Assembly: GCA_025677825.1 (NCBI GenBank)
Contig: JAIXMO010000037.1
Location: 246,858 to 310,857 of the forward strand
Reading direction: 5' to 3'
Source: Helicostylum pulchrum
Taxonomy: Eukaryota; Mucoromycota; Mucoromycetes; Mucorales; Mucoraceae
DNA: 64,000 bases
Part shown: one piece after another, positions 47,357 through 59,932 of the stretch
Layout of the letters: each line of letters opens with the position of its first letter
Numbering within the stretch: the first letter of the stretch is position 1
The notes under the pieces: model-generated
Databases searched by the model: none
Told to the model about the DNA's origin: nothing
The model's input: only the letters and a program-made list of their open reading frames with translations
Made by a program: the position numbers and the translations under genes

Positions 47357-47895
47357 AAAGTTTTTTTTTTAAAAAAAAATTGATAATTAAAAACTCTAGT
47401 TATGAAGATCAATCCCTTGTTCCTGAAAAAGGGATAAATGCCCGTGCTTCTGTTATGTAAAGTCCTCCCTGCCAAAAAAGAAAGGATAAACGCAGTAGAA
47501 AGCATTGTATTTTAGTCATATTAAACCAAGGGGACATGCATGATTTAACCAAGAAGGCGTAGTCTATTTATTGAAAACACATAATTCGGCATTTTAGCAC
47601 AATGTATCCAGTTTATTGACAAAGCAGTACTACATGTACGAAGCATAATAAATATAAGAGATCAAGCGATTGCGTTTAGCCATTGAGAGAATATTGGTTA
47701 TGTGTGAAAGAAAATGTTTAATCGGAACAAATCAGAATCTTTGCAACACGCTAAGCGGCGCTAGTAAAAACTAGCACCCTTTTTTCTTTTTTTTTTAAAA
47801 AAATTGTATGATTTTATTTCACGAAAATGTATGTATAAAAAAAAGGTGTAATAAACTGTATAGGAAATATGTAAAAAAAGGAAAGACAGAAAGAT
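47357..47895. other. Convergent intergenic region
   Basis: Lies between the 3' ends of SEC11 and the BZW gene. A T/A inverted run at 47360-47382 just after the SEC11 stop may serve in 3'-end formation. No gene seen. Confidence 0.5.
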
Positions 47896-49384
47896 TTATT
47901 CATCATCCTCCTCCTCGTCACTGCTTTCGTTATCTCTTAACCAGAGAACAAAAGGTTCCAATTGCTTCAAGAAGAGAGTCTTACCTTGAGCAAGATGAGC
48001 TTTATCGTTCCAATAAAGAATAGCGTTATCAGAGAGAACATCGTTCTTGTAAAGGGTTTGAACGATACGACGGAAAAACTTTGTCAACTTGACATCTTCA
48101 TAACAAGCGGATTGTACTTTTTGTAAGAGAACGATTTCTGTCTTGGGAGAAGTAGAGAAAGCTTCCAAAACTTTAGTCCATTGAGCGATAGAACGCATAA
48201 CTTGGGCTTCGATTTGATCAGCACGGGCACTCATGGAATCAATGGTATTGATAATAGATTGCCAGATAATGGGAATAACATCAGCTTCAGTAAGACTAGC
48301 TTCCTTCATGTTGTCCTTGATGAATTGACAAACTTCAGCATCAGAAGAATCACCGAGTAAGAGTTCAGATAAATCATTCAAAAGACTACCCTTCATAGAA
48401 TTCTTCTTATTTCTACGATAATATTCGACTAACTCCTTCATATCCTCAGCTTCAAAATGACGAACAAGACAATCTTCGTCACGCTTATTGGGAGGGAAAA
48501 ATTCGATAATACGAGAGTTCAGACCTTCACTAGCCAAATAACGACCCAATTGTTCAATATTTTGGTTATCTAAAACGGTACGGAAAACGGTTGTAGTGAA
48601 ATCGAGAGCATGACCATCCTTGACAAGATAATCTTTAAGAAGAACCTTCAATACAGATGAAGGGACAAGTTGCATACAGATAAAGAAACCAGTAGATTTA
48701 GCCAACTTTGAGTTTTCTTCGGGTTGCCACTTGTTGATAAATTGCAAGATATTTTGAAGTGTCTCTCCGAAAATTCTTTGCAAGTATTTATAACGACGAA
48801 TCAATTTGTTGAAAACATCAACATACTTTTTAATCACGGTGGCATCATCTTCTGCTGCAAAAAGGCAGAAAGGGCTTCGCTCAGCATCATCATCAATAAT
48901 TCCTCCAGGTTCTATACACACACACAAAAGTAAAAAAAAACTTTTTTTAGCAACGAAAAAAAAAATATAAAAAAAAATATAATAAGTTTACCTAAAATAC
49001 CACCAGTAATAAGAATTTCGAAAAGTGAATCGCCGTATTTACGATATTCGAGTGTGTTTCCAAGAATGTCAAGTTTAGCAGAAATAGCGTCAAGATCACC
49101 TCCTTTAACAGTCTTTAATTGAGCGAGTAATTGATCTCTGAAAACTATAGCAACACACACACACGTTAATAACAATACACTTACAACTCTTTAAATTTTA
49201 TACATACTCTCAGGCTCGTGCTTAGCGTTTGCTTTTTGAACACCCTTTTTTTTTAATAAAAATGGTTAGATGAAAAAGATGATGAATTATAATCTAATTA
49301 AATACTTACTTTTCTTTGTTTAATTCTTACGCCATGCAAGACGGGTTTGGGATTGGTAGAGGCCTGGGATTGGGTAGAATTCAT
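47896..49384 (-). CDS. eIF5-mimic protein (BZW/5MP family), W2 domain
   Basis: Exons 49310-49384, 49208-49244, 48992-49144 and 47896-48911 give 426 residues. The N-terminus NPKPVLHGVRIKQRK then GVQKANAKHEPEIFRDQLL matches the family's conserved start, followed by helical repeats with KYGDSLFEILITGGILEPGG and, at about 260-426, the W2 domain with TEADVIPIIWQSIINTI, FLKQLEPFVLWLRDNES and the acidic tail SDEEEDDE. These proteins resemble eIF5 without its GTPase-activating part; they bind eIF2 and eIF3 and tighten start-codon choice. Length fits the animal BZW1/BZW2 proteins (about 419 residues). Divergent from FANCI, with 251 bases between the two start codons. Confidence 0.92.
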
Positions 49385-49635
49385 GTATATGCTAAAAACG
49401 ATCTCTTTATTCTTGGTGCGTTTGAAGCAAAATTAATCTGTAGTAAAAGAACTAAAAAGAAAAAAAGAAAAAAAAGATTTTTTCTTTTAAACTCTTTTTT
49501 TTCTTAGTTTGCTCGTGACGCACTATGTATAACTATGAACCGTCACAGGTGTCACTTTTTTTTTTGTGATACGCGCGCTTCAACGCCAAAACTATTGGTT
49601 TCTTTACGCGCAACTAATTCTCTTTTATAATTATT

Positions 49636-52600
49636 ATGGACGCTGAAATATTCAAGTTAAATAAACAATCGAATAAGAGAAAGCTTGTTGAGTTTTTAAA
49701 TGAGACTTCAAACGAACAAGTAAAAACTTTAAAACCCAAATACAAAAAATAAAAAAAGGGGGAGGGTCATTCACTGACATGCTTTGAAAATAGATTAGTT
49801 GCTTGTTAAAAGAGAAACTTGACGATTACCATGCTAAAAACGATGTTGACACAATGCTTGTTCTTCGAGCATTGTTTCAAGGTAATTTTTTTTTTCTGTA
49901 TATCAAGTTGTTTAGAATAAGGTACCAAACATATTCTTCCCCCCCCCCTTTTTTAAGGTTCACCAATTGAGGAAGGTCATATCCAACGTCGATTTCAAAT
50001 TATCCAAAATATCATTGAATGGTAAAACTACAAACAAAAAAAAACAAAAAACCGTAAAACCATCTTATACGTTTTACATGTATAGGCTTAGTACAGAAGA
50101 TAAAGAGAATACACATAAATCAAAGCAAGCATCTCATGTTGTCAATTTAGTCTTACCCGAAGTAAGACCAAAAAAGAGTATTATGCATAATATCAAATTG
50201 CTGATTCATATTCATTTGTAGATTGAACTTTTACCAACAAACATGTTACGAGATGCAGGTATTAGTATTACAAAGATAATTGACGAAAATGAGACAGTAC
50301 AGTTACGTATACTGGATATCTTTTCAAAAGTTTGGAACGTTTTATCCGCAGCAGACGAATTAAACCACTTGAGCGATATATTTGATCATTTAATACAAGC
50401 AAATTGGAATAATCAAATTGTTGTCGGCATATCATCTGCATTAAACGAAATGGAACTATCTAATCCTCAATTGGAAAACATTATAAAACATATGATTCGA
50501 AAATTAGCAGATATGGAAATGGAAGAAGTACCACCTTTTGTCTATCAACTATTACTTATTTCTAGAAAGGTAATATTCGAGAGTTTTTTAAAATATCATT
50601 GTATTAAACTGTTAACAAATCGTAGGGTTACAAACGTGTTATTTTAAGTGGCATTTTAGATTACTTTAATTCCAACACAATCGATAGCTCTATGGAAGGT
50701 ACAGTCATGTTACATATTTCATTTGCGATTAAACAAGATAAAGACCTGGGAAATGAGTTGGTAAAACTGATCAAGAACGATAAATCAAGTCAACTTCGAG
50801 TATTTAACATAGCCTGTCTGCTATCCGCTGCACGTATTCATAGACTTCAAGATACTATTTTCGATTTATTTAAAACCTCCATCATATCAATTTATAAAGA
50901 TAAAGAAAAATCAGACAGAGCTCTTTGGATTGCAGAATACTGTCCATTAGACGCTGAAAAGTATAGTCAGGTCTTGCTTGATGTAGTAGAGAAATCTGCT
51001 TTAGGTTGGGATCAAGTTATTCAAAGTTTAGCTCAATTAGCATTGATTTTAATTGATACAGCCTCAAATAACGACAGTAAGTATTATACGTGTATTTTTT
51101 TTTAAAAAAAAAAACTTATTATTTAAATTAATAAAATTCTAGGTTCAGCAAAGACGAGAAGTAGTGGTGTCAAACAATATCGAGCAAATGAACAAGTGGC
51201 AAGCCTTGGTGTCAATATACTTTTACAACTTTTTAAATACCACGATGTTGTTCGAAGCGAAATATTAGAACAAATCACTTCTCGTATTGTGTCTAGGTCT
51301 GATAGTGTAATGGATTTCCTTCGCTTGTTACAACATATCATTCAAGAGTACCCAGACGAAGTAGAAAAATACTTGACCAATGTAATTTATTGTTCAAAAT
51401 GTTTAAACTATATATATATAAAACTAAACCATCTCTTTTTGGTAGATTAAAGATACACTGGATTTCCTTTCCTTTTTACCTTTACCAACTGCACAGCGTG
51501 TACTTTCTGCTATTCAACCCATTGCTAAATCCAATGAACAGTTTAGAGACGGGTTAATTTTAATTCTTCGAAAGAGTTTATTTGCAAAGTAAGTTATATA
51601 CCCAAATAGTTGTCATTCGATATACTTATCATTGTATTTTTTTTTACTGTTAGGGATTTAGATGGTCGACAAATGGCAGTAGGCGGGTTCCTGAGTATCT
51701 TGAACGACCAACTAACAGAAATCAAAAACGGTGATAATGATGGACAAACAGCTGTAGCCGAAGGTGTTGCCTTTGAAATCCTGGGTTTATTAAGAAGATG
51801 TTTCAGTCAACAATACGAAATTAGAAGTAACGCATATCATGGTTTAGGAGCTCTAAGCCAAGAACATCCATCTTTTGCTGGTGATATATTTGAATTACTC
51901 TATACTCAATTTATGAGAACCTTTGAAAAGGATTCCAGTATTGTCAATCCTATCAAATTGGAAGTGTGTATAGAGAATGCTACTAACGGCGCCTATCCTA
52001 AAATGCTGGAACCTGTACATGTACTGTTGGCTAATTTGATCAAGGCATTATATGCTACACGTTCAGAGACACTTTCTTCGGTTACCGTAGACACAATATC
52101 ACAGTTTAAAATGATCATGAAGTCTTTTGTGGCTAGACTCTCGAGAACTACTTTGGAAGATTTCGAACTTGATAAAGCTAATTTCGATATGGCAACTCAT
52201 ATTGGGTTAAGAAACACTCAATATGCTACGATTTTATTAGGTTCTTGTGAGGTATGCATATATATACTAGAAAAGAAAACATATATTTATATACACATAT
52301 TTGTAGAATGCTATGGAATATGAATTCTTTATCACCGGTTTAACAAAGAACTCTAGTGAACTATTAGTAACGCTGTACAAGAAACGTAAAGAATTAGTTG
52401 GCTTATTAAACAACTCTACAAACGAAAAGGGAAAAAAGAATACCTCGATCAATATTCAATCTTGTGTCAGCTTTCAATTTATCTCTAAATTATTCTTGGA
52501 TGTATTTGGAAAAGATTTGAAAGACGATATTGACGCACCTGCTTTTGAAATAAGACGTGAAATTGATTTTGTACAGTTTATTGTTTCTAGCACATGTGAG

Positions 52601-54213
52601 AGCCTTCGATTTGTAAGTATTTTTTTTTTTTTTTTGTATGGGTCTTTATTTATAATGTTGCTTATATTTTGTTTTATGTAAAAGGCAATCGATAATGAAC
52701 GCTGTCATGATGATGAAAAGTACTTTAAAGAATGCTCACAGATTTGCAAAGTTTACATGCACATGTTAAAGACAGAAGATTCTGATAGTACCTATGCTAA
52801 CCAAAGCTCTACCAAAAAGACACCTTCTGTACTAGTATCTGTTGCATCTTCACTTCTTTTAATTCTTGAAACTGTGAACAACGTATGGCCTCAACGCTTT
52901 AAAGAATTATTAATCAACTTATTGGAACCTTGTGACACCAACAATGTCAAATCCTTAAACCGAATTATTGTTGAAGCGATTATGCAATTTAAAGATATTG
53001 TTCAAAGATACATGTCCGGCCGTACACCCATCTACAAGGAAGTATCTGGTGTAATACACATCGCTTCTTACTTGTGTGAAAGATTAGATAAAAAGCAACC
53101 CGATTTCGCTATGCGATCACTTCATGTTGTACAATGGTTAGATCAATTAGCTAAAGAGAGATCGGTTCAGGATAGCACTCTGGCTAAAGATATCGTTTCG
53201 TTATTGATTCGATTAGGTGGTATTATTGGAGAATTCGATACGATTCAAAATATTTGCGAAGATATTCATTTGTTTACGGGTGATATTGATGTTAATACTA
53301 CTACGGATAGTCAAATGGAACCAGAACTTGGGTACCAAATTATTAATATTAAGACATTTGCTACAATTACTACACAAGTGTTTGAGTTTCTGGATTCTTC
53401 TTTAGATGATCTTACTTGGTGTACAGGCAGATTAAAAATATGTGGTTAGTGATGATTACACTATTTTATTAAACATATGAGTCGGTTTTCTGATTATTAT
53501 TATTTTTAGCTGCAGGGTCTGATGATGATTTGACAAGAAGTTTCGAAAAGGAATACTGTAAGCGAATTATTTCGCTTATGGTTATCTTGAGTGAATTAGT
53601 AAAAGCCGTATTGACTGATATACATGCCGAAAGTTTATTTAAAACTTTAGTAAAAGCGTATAGAACTCTTCATGCATTTGTAAAATATGTAAGTTCACAC
53701 AAAAAAAAAAAAAAAAAATCGATTATATCCTTTAATAAGTAACCCATAAATTATTATTTTTAGAAAATTCTTTTCCCTCGTGAAGTGTCACCCGATTTTA
53801 TCAACGTGATTAGTAAAGCAGGTACAGAGATTACAGAGAGAATGTACAAGTTCTTGACAGTCTACGGCCAATCGCAACAACAAGACACCAGTGTCAAGAA
53901 GAAGGGTAAAAGAAAGGAAGTGAATATGAAACAAAGAGCCAAGATTCAAAGAGAATCTCGAATGATTCCCAACCTTATCTTTGCAGTGGAACAATTCGAA
54001 CGACACTTAATTCAATTGAGTAGAAAATCAAGAGTTGATTTTATGCAGTACATGAAACGTAGTACCTCTCGAGACTTCAAAATTCAAATGAGTTTAATTA
54101 ATCAAGAAAGTTCCGACGAAGAGGAGGATGAAAAATTAAAGAGAACTACAAGAGATAATACTGAGGAAGAAGCTGAGGATTCTTCAGCAAAGCGACTTCG
54201 AAGAGATTCATAA
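49636..54213 (+). CDS. FANCI: Fanconi anaemia group I protein homologue
   Basis: Thirteen exons: 49636-49719, 49794-49881, 49958-50021, 50086-50161, 50222-50569, 50626-51076, 51143-51381, 51446-51588, 51654-52251, 52307-52612, 52685-53444, 53510-53688 and 53764-54213, all in phase, giving 1261 residues (human FANCI is 1328). It is an all-helical solenoid. Diagnostic segments are RKSLFAKDLDGRQMAVGGFL, GLLRRCFSQQYEIRSNAYHG, and near the C-terminus RMIPNLIFAVEQFERHLIQL followed by MQYMKRSTSRDFKIQMS. The partner of FANCD2 in the clamp that closes on DNA during interstrand-crosslink repair. The monoubiquitinated Lys should lie around exon 6-7, but I cannot fix it without an alignment. The tail ends in an acidic stretch plus KRLRRDS, a possible nuclear signal. 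Confidence 0.93.
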
Positions 54214-54360
54214 GCTCTTCTTTTTAAATAATGTAACTGCAAATAAACTATAAAAAAAATGTAATTTTACCATCTACAGACGTGTAGTAACAGAAGAGAA
54301 GTGTCGGGCTGTTTGACAGGTTACACACACCAGCTACATACACCACTTTTCGGGGAAAAA

Positions 54361-54539
54361 TGTCAGCGTCTGAAGTGTGTGTAGCTTTATTATTTGGTAT
54401 TAACTATAGAAGTATGTTATATATGTTTTTAGATGTAAAAGAGTGATTAAGATTTATTAAATTACAATTGAATATTATTTATATGAAATTAAAGTAGTAC
54501 AAAATTGAGAACCAATTTTGACTAAAAAGAATAGTGACA
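54361..54539 (-). repeat. LTR (3' LTR in element sense)
   Basis: Begins TGTCAGCGTCTGAAG and ends AGAATAGTGACA on the plus strand; same as 59668-59846. Confidence 0.97.
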
Positions 54540-54541
54540 AT

Positions 54542-54552
54542 ACTCCCCTCCC
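54542..54552 (-). other. Polypurine tract
   Basis: On the element strand GGGAGGGGAGT sits three bases inside the 3' LTR, the expected place for the plus-strand primer. Confidence 0.8.
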
Positions 54553-54569
54553 AACTTGTAGTGTGATGA

Positions 54570-54596
<27 letters not shown>

Positions 54597-54600
<4 letters not shown>

Positions 54601-57600
54601 TCCTTTGCTCTAGCTGTTCGAGGTATATACCACGATTTATCTATCTTTGAACCATCATATTTCACCGGAACCAGTCTATCTGTATGAACCCATGAAGAAT
54701 AAATTTTTCCATTTATTTCTTTTATTTGATATGTATTATAGTCTAAGTTTCTTTTCAACACTTGGTAAGGACCCATCCAATTGAATTCAAGGCCTTTCTT
54801 TGATTCATGTCGCAGTAATATATAGTCATTGATTTGGAATACTTGAGTTGGTTTTCCTTTCATAGCGGCGTCCCATCTTTCTTTATCTTTACTAGATTGT
54901 ATCTTCATTCTATCTTCAGCAAGATGTCTTTGTTCACGAAGTTTCCTTAAATGAGTGAGTGCGTCTTCAGCGATAAGCTCAGGATCTTCTTCAGTATGAG
55001 GATCCAAGAAAGGACGAAGAATATCACCTGGAATAATAGGATCAACACCATAAACCATGTAAAAGGGACTAAGACCTGTTGTGTGGTGTTTTCTTATACG
55101 ACAAGCGAAAAGGGCAGTGTCAATAAATTCATCCCAGCTATGAGTATCACCTTTCACATATTTTGTAACCATGTGTTTGAAGGTTTGATTAAGTCTTTCG
55201 CACTTTGAGTTAGTTCTTGGATGAAAAGCACTAGTAAAAATGTGGTTTGCTTTGAGTTTCTTCATATATTGCTTTAAAATTTTAGACATGAAATTAGCAC
55301 CACGATCAGAGACAAGTTCAACAGGGCAACCAAAACGCATTACGATTTCTTCATACAGGAATTTTACGATTTCAGGCGCAGTAGCATCATTTAATGCGCG
55401 GGCAATAGGCCAATTAGTATTATAGTCAACAGCCATGATAATCCATTTTTTTCCGGTATCAGTAGTGGGTAAAATGCCAATAAAATCAATATGCCATCTA
55501 GAGAAAGGGGGAGGAATTTCAAGTGGTTTCATAGGAGCGTGATGTATATTTTTTTCTTTTCTAGCATGTAATTGACATTCGGGACATCGAGTTAACCAAT
55601 TTTTTATATCTTGATTCATTTGTGGCCACCAGAATCTGGATTTCATTAAATGTTCGATTGTAGTTGTTCCTTGATGACCAAATCCACGATGAAAGTCTTC
55701 AACTAGATCAGCACGCCGTTTAAAAGGTATAAATTTAGTCCATACATCAGAAGTATTGTTTAACTTTTTCCAAATATGATCATCTTTAACTTTGAAATGT
55801 TTTTGTTGTTGTAAAAGTTTCTTCTTCCATTTTTCTGGCCATTGGACTGGAGATTTAAAGTAAAAAAGAGGCCAATCTTTAGTGGTATCAGATAATTCGG
55901 TTTCAGGTTTTGTTGTTAATACAGCGGCAGCACAAGATTCATAAGATTCATACAAATATTTAGGTTCGATAGATTTAACAGCAGGATTACAATTAGGACC
56001 ATCACGTCTACTAAGAAGATCTGGAATAATATTATCAGTACCTTTTTTATAAATAATTTTAGGGCTATATAGGCTAAGTTCAGACATCCATCTTACTAAT
56101 CTTGGTGATATCTTTGAACTGTCGTTATAGTATTTCAATGGAAGATGATCTGTATATACTTCATATTTGTTACCATCAATAAAACATCTCCATATGCGTA
56201 ATGCATTCAAAATGCTTAAAAGTTCTCTTTCTTGTGCAGGATAATTTCTTTCTTCTTTACTCAATTTACGAGACTCATAAGCAACAGGCTTCCAAATTCC
56301 ATTACCAGTAATTTCTTCTTGGAGGAGTATAGCACCAAGGCCTGTATCAGAGGCATCACATTCTATACGAAATTCTTTTGACATATCAGGTGTAAGCAAC
56401 ACAGGAGCAGAAGTAAGCAGAGTCTTCAATTTCAAGAATGCATTTTCACATTCAGATGACCACTCTACACCACGTTTTTTGTAACCAGTACCTTTCGTTA
56501 AATCAGTAATAGGAGCAGCGATAGTAGAGAATTTAGGAACAAATTGTTTATAGTATTGACATAAACCAATAAATTTTCTAACTTCTTGAACATTATTAGG
56601 ACGCGGCCAATCAGCAATAGCAAGTACTTTCTTTGCAGAGGGAAGAATACCTTGTCCAGCAATAAGATCATGACCTAAAAATGTCAGCCTTTTTTGATTG
56701 AATATACATTTCTTTTTATTAACAATTAAATGTGCCTTTTCCAGTTTTTGTAATACCATATGAACGTGCTTTTTATGTAATTCAACATCATTACCTTTCG
56801 TGAATATTAAAATATCATCGATATACACGATACATATTTTATCAATGAGATCACGTAATTCATTATTTACCATATTCATAAATTGTCTACCACTGTTTTT
56901 TAATCCAAAAGGAATGACCCTCCACTTGTACTGGCCGTACCTAGTGTTGATTGTAGTCTTTTCAGAATCAGCATCAGTTAGTCGTTGCTGGTGAAATCCA
57001 CTTTTTAGATCTAAAGAACTATAAAAATTGGCGCCATGCAATTGCTCTAAGCATTCATCAATACGAGGAACAGGAATACCTTGAGATATTGTTGCTTTAT
57101 TGACAGCTCTATAATCACAAACCATTCTTAATTTGAATGAATTTCCATCTTTTTGTTTAACAAACAAAACAGGAGATCCATATGGTGACGCTGTGGGTTC
57201 AATTAATCCTTGTTTTAATAATTCATTTAACTGTCGTCTAAGCTCTTTTAATTCTATAGGACTCATTTTGTACGGTGCAATTGATATAGGGATATGATCA
57301 GGTTTAAGTAATATCATATCTTGCGTCGTGCTACGGATAGGTGGTAAATGATCAATGGTACCTTTAAAAACTTCAGGATATTCTTTTTCAAATTCATCAC
57401 ACCATTGTTGATTAATTTTTTTAGTTTTAGTCAGGCTTACAGCAGTCTCGTTGTTATTGATACTATTTAAATTATTAGTTTCTGAAATTTGTTTTAAATC
57501 TATAAAATAACATTCTTCAATTTTCTTTTTCTTTAATAAGCTTTCTAATTGTTTTGCAGATAATAGGAATTCCATGTGGTTTATTTCATCTTCAGCTTCG

Positions 57601-59594
57601 GCGCTTTCTTCGATTGAAATATTTTTGCCTGGATTGTTTGAGTGGTTGAAAATAATAGGTTGAATTAGCGCATAATCAGTTGAGTGTCTGCATAAAGGTA
57701 TTTTCCATTCCCCAGTGAACCAATCTGGTATAGGTTGTACCTGTGCTAACCATGATCGACCCAATATTATATCAAATTTTGTGTCGAAAACATAAGCTTC
57801 TACTTCATCATGATATTTATCCATAGTAATATTAAATCGTGCCTTTTTTGTAATCTCACTCCTTTGTCCATTAGCCGTTTCTACTGATTGTTCTTGAATT
57901 TGTGTAATATCTGAAATATGATGTTGCAACTTTGAATGAATATAATTAGCTGAGGCTCCAGAGTCAATTAACACGCTATATTTAGTTTCCTTTTCATTTA
58001 TAGTAATGTGGTATAACGGTAATTTATATTGTGTAATGGATGCATTTAAAATAAAATCGATATCATCTTGTAAAACATCGTTAGTGATAGTAAGTGGCTG
58101 AATAAAAGAAGATGATGAAGGCAAAACACTATATAATAAAAAGGAAGACTTAGTAGAATAGTGTTCATAAATATTATCATTTTTATTGCTGTTTGAGTTA
58201 TCTATTATTTCTTTATCAATGTATTCTTCATTTTCAGTATAATCGTCATCGTTACTTTTATTTTCCATGTAGTATAGTTTTTCTTGCTTCTTATAGTTTG
58301 GACATTGATTTTGGATATGACCGTATCCTTTACAAGCATAACATTGTCTGTTATTGCCATTAAGGTCACCTCGAAAACCACCACGAGAAGAGCCACGAAA
58401 ACCACCACGAAAGCCACCACGAGAATCACCACGAAAACTTCCACCACGAGAGGAACCACCACGAAAAGAGCCACCACGAGAAGAGCCACTACCACGATAA
58501 TTGCTTCCTTGATATCCACTACCACGATATCCACTACGATAACCATTATTATTATTATTGTAGCCATTCGGAGAAACAATAGCATACAGTTGTTGCACAA
58601 TTGCTGAAAGATCCATGGGATCATCTATCGGCGTATTGTTTCTGTTTTGAAAATTTGTTATATTATGAGAGGCAGTAGTATTAGACGATTCATGAAGATA
58701 AGCTTCACTGATTGCTTCGTTCATTGGAGGACATATATCACCACGATACAACCTGTGTATTTTTACTCTTAGTTCAGAGTCTTTCAATCCTCGAATGAAT
58801 TGAGATACAGCTTCGTCATTACTAATATTTTTGATACTGATTTTAATTTGTAAGAATTCCCTGATATAGTCAGAAATGCTACCCTTTTGTTGTAATTGGT
58901 GTAGCTTGTCACGCAAAAGAATAGTTGAATTTGCTGGTTTGAATGTTTGTATTAATAATCTTTTTAATTTAGTCCAATCGTTTAAAGGACCAGATTGATC
59001 TTGTTCTACAATGTATAACCACGTTCTAGCATCATGATCTAATAATGTCTTTCCTAATGTATACATTTTTTCATTGTCATATCCTTTAAAAGTACAGTAA
59101 TCTTCAATGCTACTTATCCATAAATCAATAATCTGTGCATCTCGTTCACCATTATACACTTTTGGTTTCTTGATAAAGTCATTGTTATCATTCGGTTTTT
59201 GTTTGTCTAATAACATAGTCATAGCTGCAGTCATAGCGGATGCGATGTCGTTGGCTATATTGTTATTGTTTTCAGTCATGTTGTAATTTGTTTGTAATTG
59301 CTCTTCGATTTCTATATTATTGTTATCCAAATAACTTGTCAATGATTCGATTTCTTTGTTGCTACTAGATGTATTGTCTAGTAATTGTTGTAATATATTA
59401 TTTAAAAGTTTATCACTTAATTGTTCCCAATGTTCGATTCGTTTCTTTGTCTGTGTTAAACGATGTTCTTCAGTTACTTCAGCTTTAGAAGTAATTCTTA
59501 TTTTTCTGTATTTCTCTTGTAATTTGAACGGTAATTTTTCTTCTATCCTTTCTTCAATTTCGAAACGATTTAAATAATTTGTTGTATGAGACAT
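54597..59594 (-). CDS. Gag-Pol polyprotein, Ty3/Gypsy order
   Basis: One frame of 1665 codons from ATG 59592-59594 to TAA 54597-54599, with no frameshift between gag and pol. Domains: coiled, charged N-terminus; Gag core at about 140-300; an Arg/Gly-rich stretch (about 355-410); a zinc knuckle CYACKGYGHIQNQC at about 415; aspartic protease VLIDSGASANYIH at about 541; reverse transcriptase with catalytic YIDDIL at about 923; RNase H; integrase with HRGFGH...RCPEC zinc motif (about 1300-1340), catalytic Asp in WHIDFIGIL, Asp in VSDRGANF and Glu in KCERLNQTF; and a C-terminal GPY/F-like module (WMGPYQVLKRN). Protease before RT and integrase last identify the Ty3 (Gypsy) order. All catalytic residues are present, so the element may be competent. 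No chromodomain is apparent. Confidence 0.97.
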
Positions 59595-59650
59595 GAATGT
59601 CTGTATAAGATATATTTCTTAAAATATAAATATACTCCACGTTTAAAAAT

Positions 59651-59665
59651 ACGGGAGTGCTACCA
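59651..59665 (-). other. Primer binding site of the retrotransposon
   Basis: Two bases inside the 5' LTR, the element strand reads TGGTAGCACTCCCGT. The leading TGG fits pairing with a tRNA CCA end. I cannot name the tRNA; it is not the adjacent tRNA-Glu, nor the usual initiator-Met sequence. Confidence 0.6.
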
Positions 59666-59667
59666 AT

Positions 59668-59846
59668 TGTCAGCGTCTGAAGTGTGTGTAGCTTTATTAT
59701 TTGGTATTAACTATAGAAGTATGTTATATATGTTTTTAGATGTAAAAGAGTGATTAAGATTTATTAAATTACAATTGAATATTATTTATATGAAATTAAA
59801 GTAGTACAAAATTGAGAACCAATTTTGACTAAAAAGAATAGTGACA
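59668..59846 (-). repeat. LTR (5' LTR in element sense)
   Basis: 179 bp, identical by eye to 54361-54539. Confidence 0.97.
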
Positions 59847-59860
59847 GAGGCAAAAAGAAT

Positions 59861-59932
59861 TTCCCTGACGGGGAATTGAACCCCGGCCGCGTCGGTGAGA
59901 GCGACGAATCCTAGCCACTAGACCATCAAGGA
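59861..59932 (-). tRNA. tRNA-Glu (CTC anticodon)
   Basis: 72 nt without an intron. Acceptor stem TCCTTGA pairs with TCAGGGA (one G-T), with discriminator A. The D arm contains GTCTAGTGGCTAGGA (A box), the anticodon stem-loop is CGTCG-CTCTCAC-CGACG with CTC at positions 34-36, and the T arm is CCGGG-GTTCAAT-TCCCCG-like (B box GGTTCAATTCC). The sequence closely follows eukaryotic tRNA-Glu. No T run of note is seen immediately downstream; a retrotransposon LTR starts 14 bases past its 3' end. Confidence 0.97.

Larger units (their letters stand above)
54361..59846 (-). mobile_element. Complete Ty3-type LTR retrotransposon (5486 bp)
   Basis: Two 179-bp direct LTRs (TG...CA ends) flank a single 1665-codon gag-pol frame read on the minus strand. 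A primer-binding-site-like sequence follows the 5' LTR after two bases, and a polypurine tract precedes the 3' LTR. By eye the LTRs are identical, implying a recent insertion. Flanking five-base sequences do not match (AAAAA before, GAGGC after), so a target-site duplication is not seen. The 3' end of a tRNA-Glu gene lies 14 bases from the 5' LTR. Confidence 0.95.

Noticed and set aside
58205..58624. Val-rich minus frame and Thr/Arg-rich plus frame
   Set aside because: Other-frame readings of the RG-rich part of Gag.
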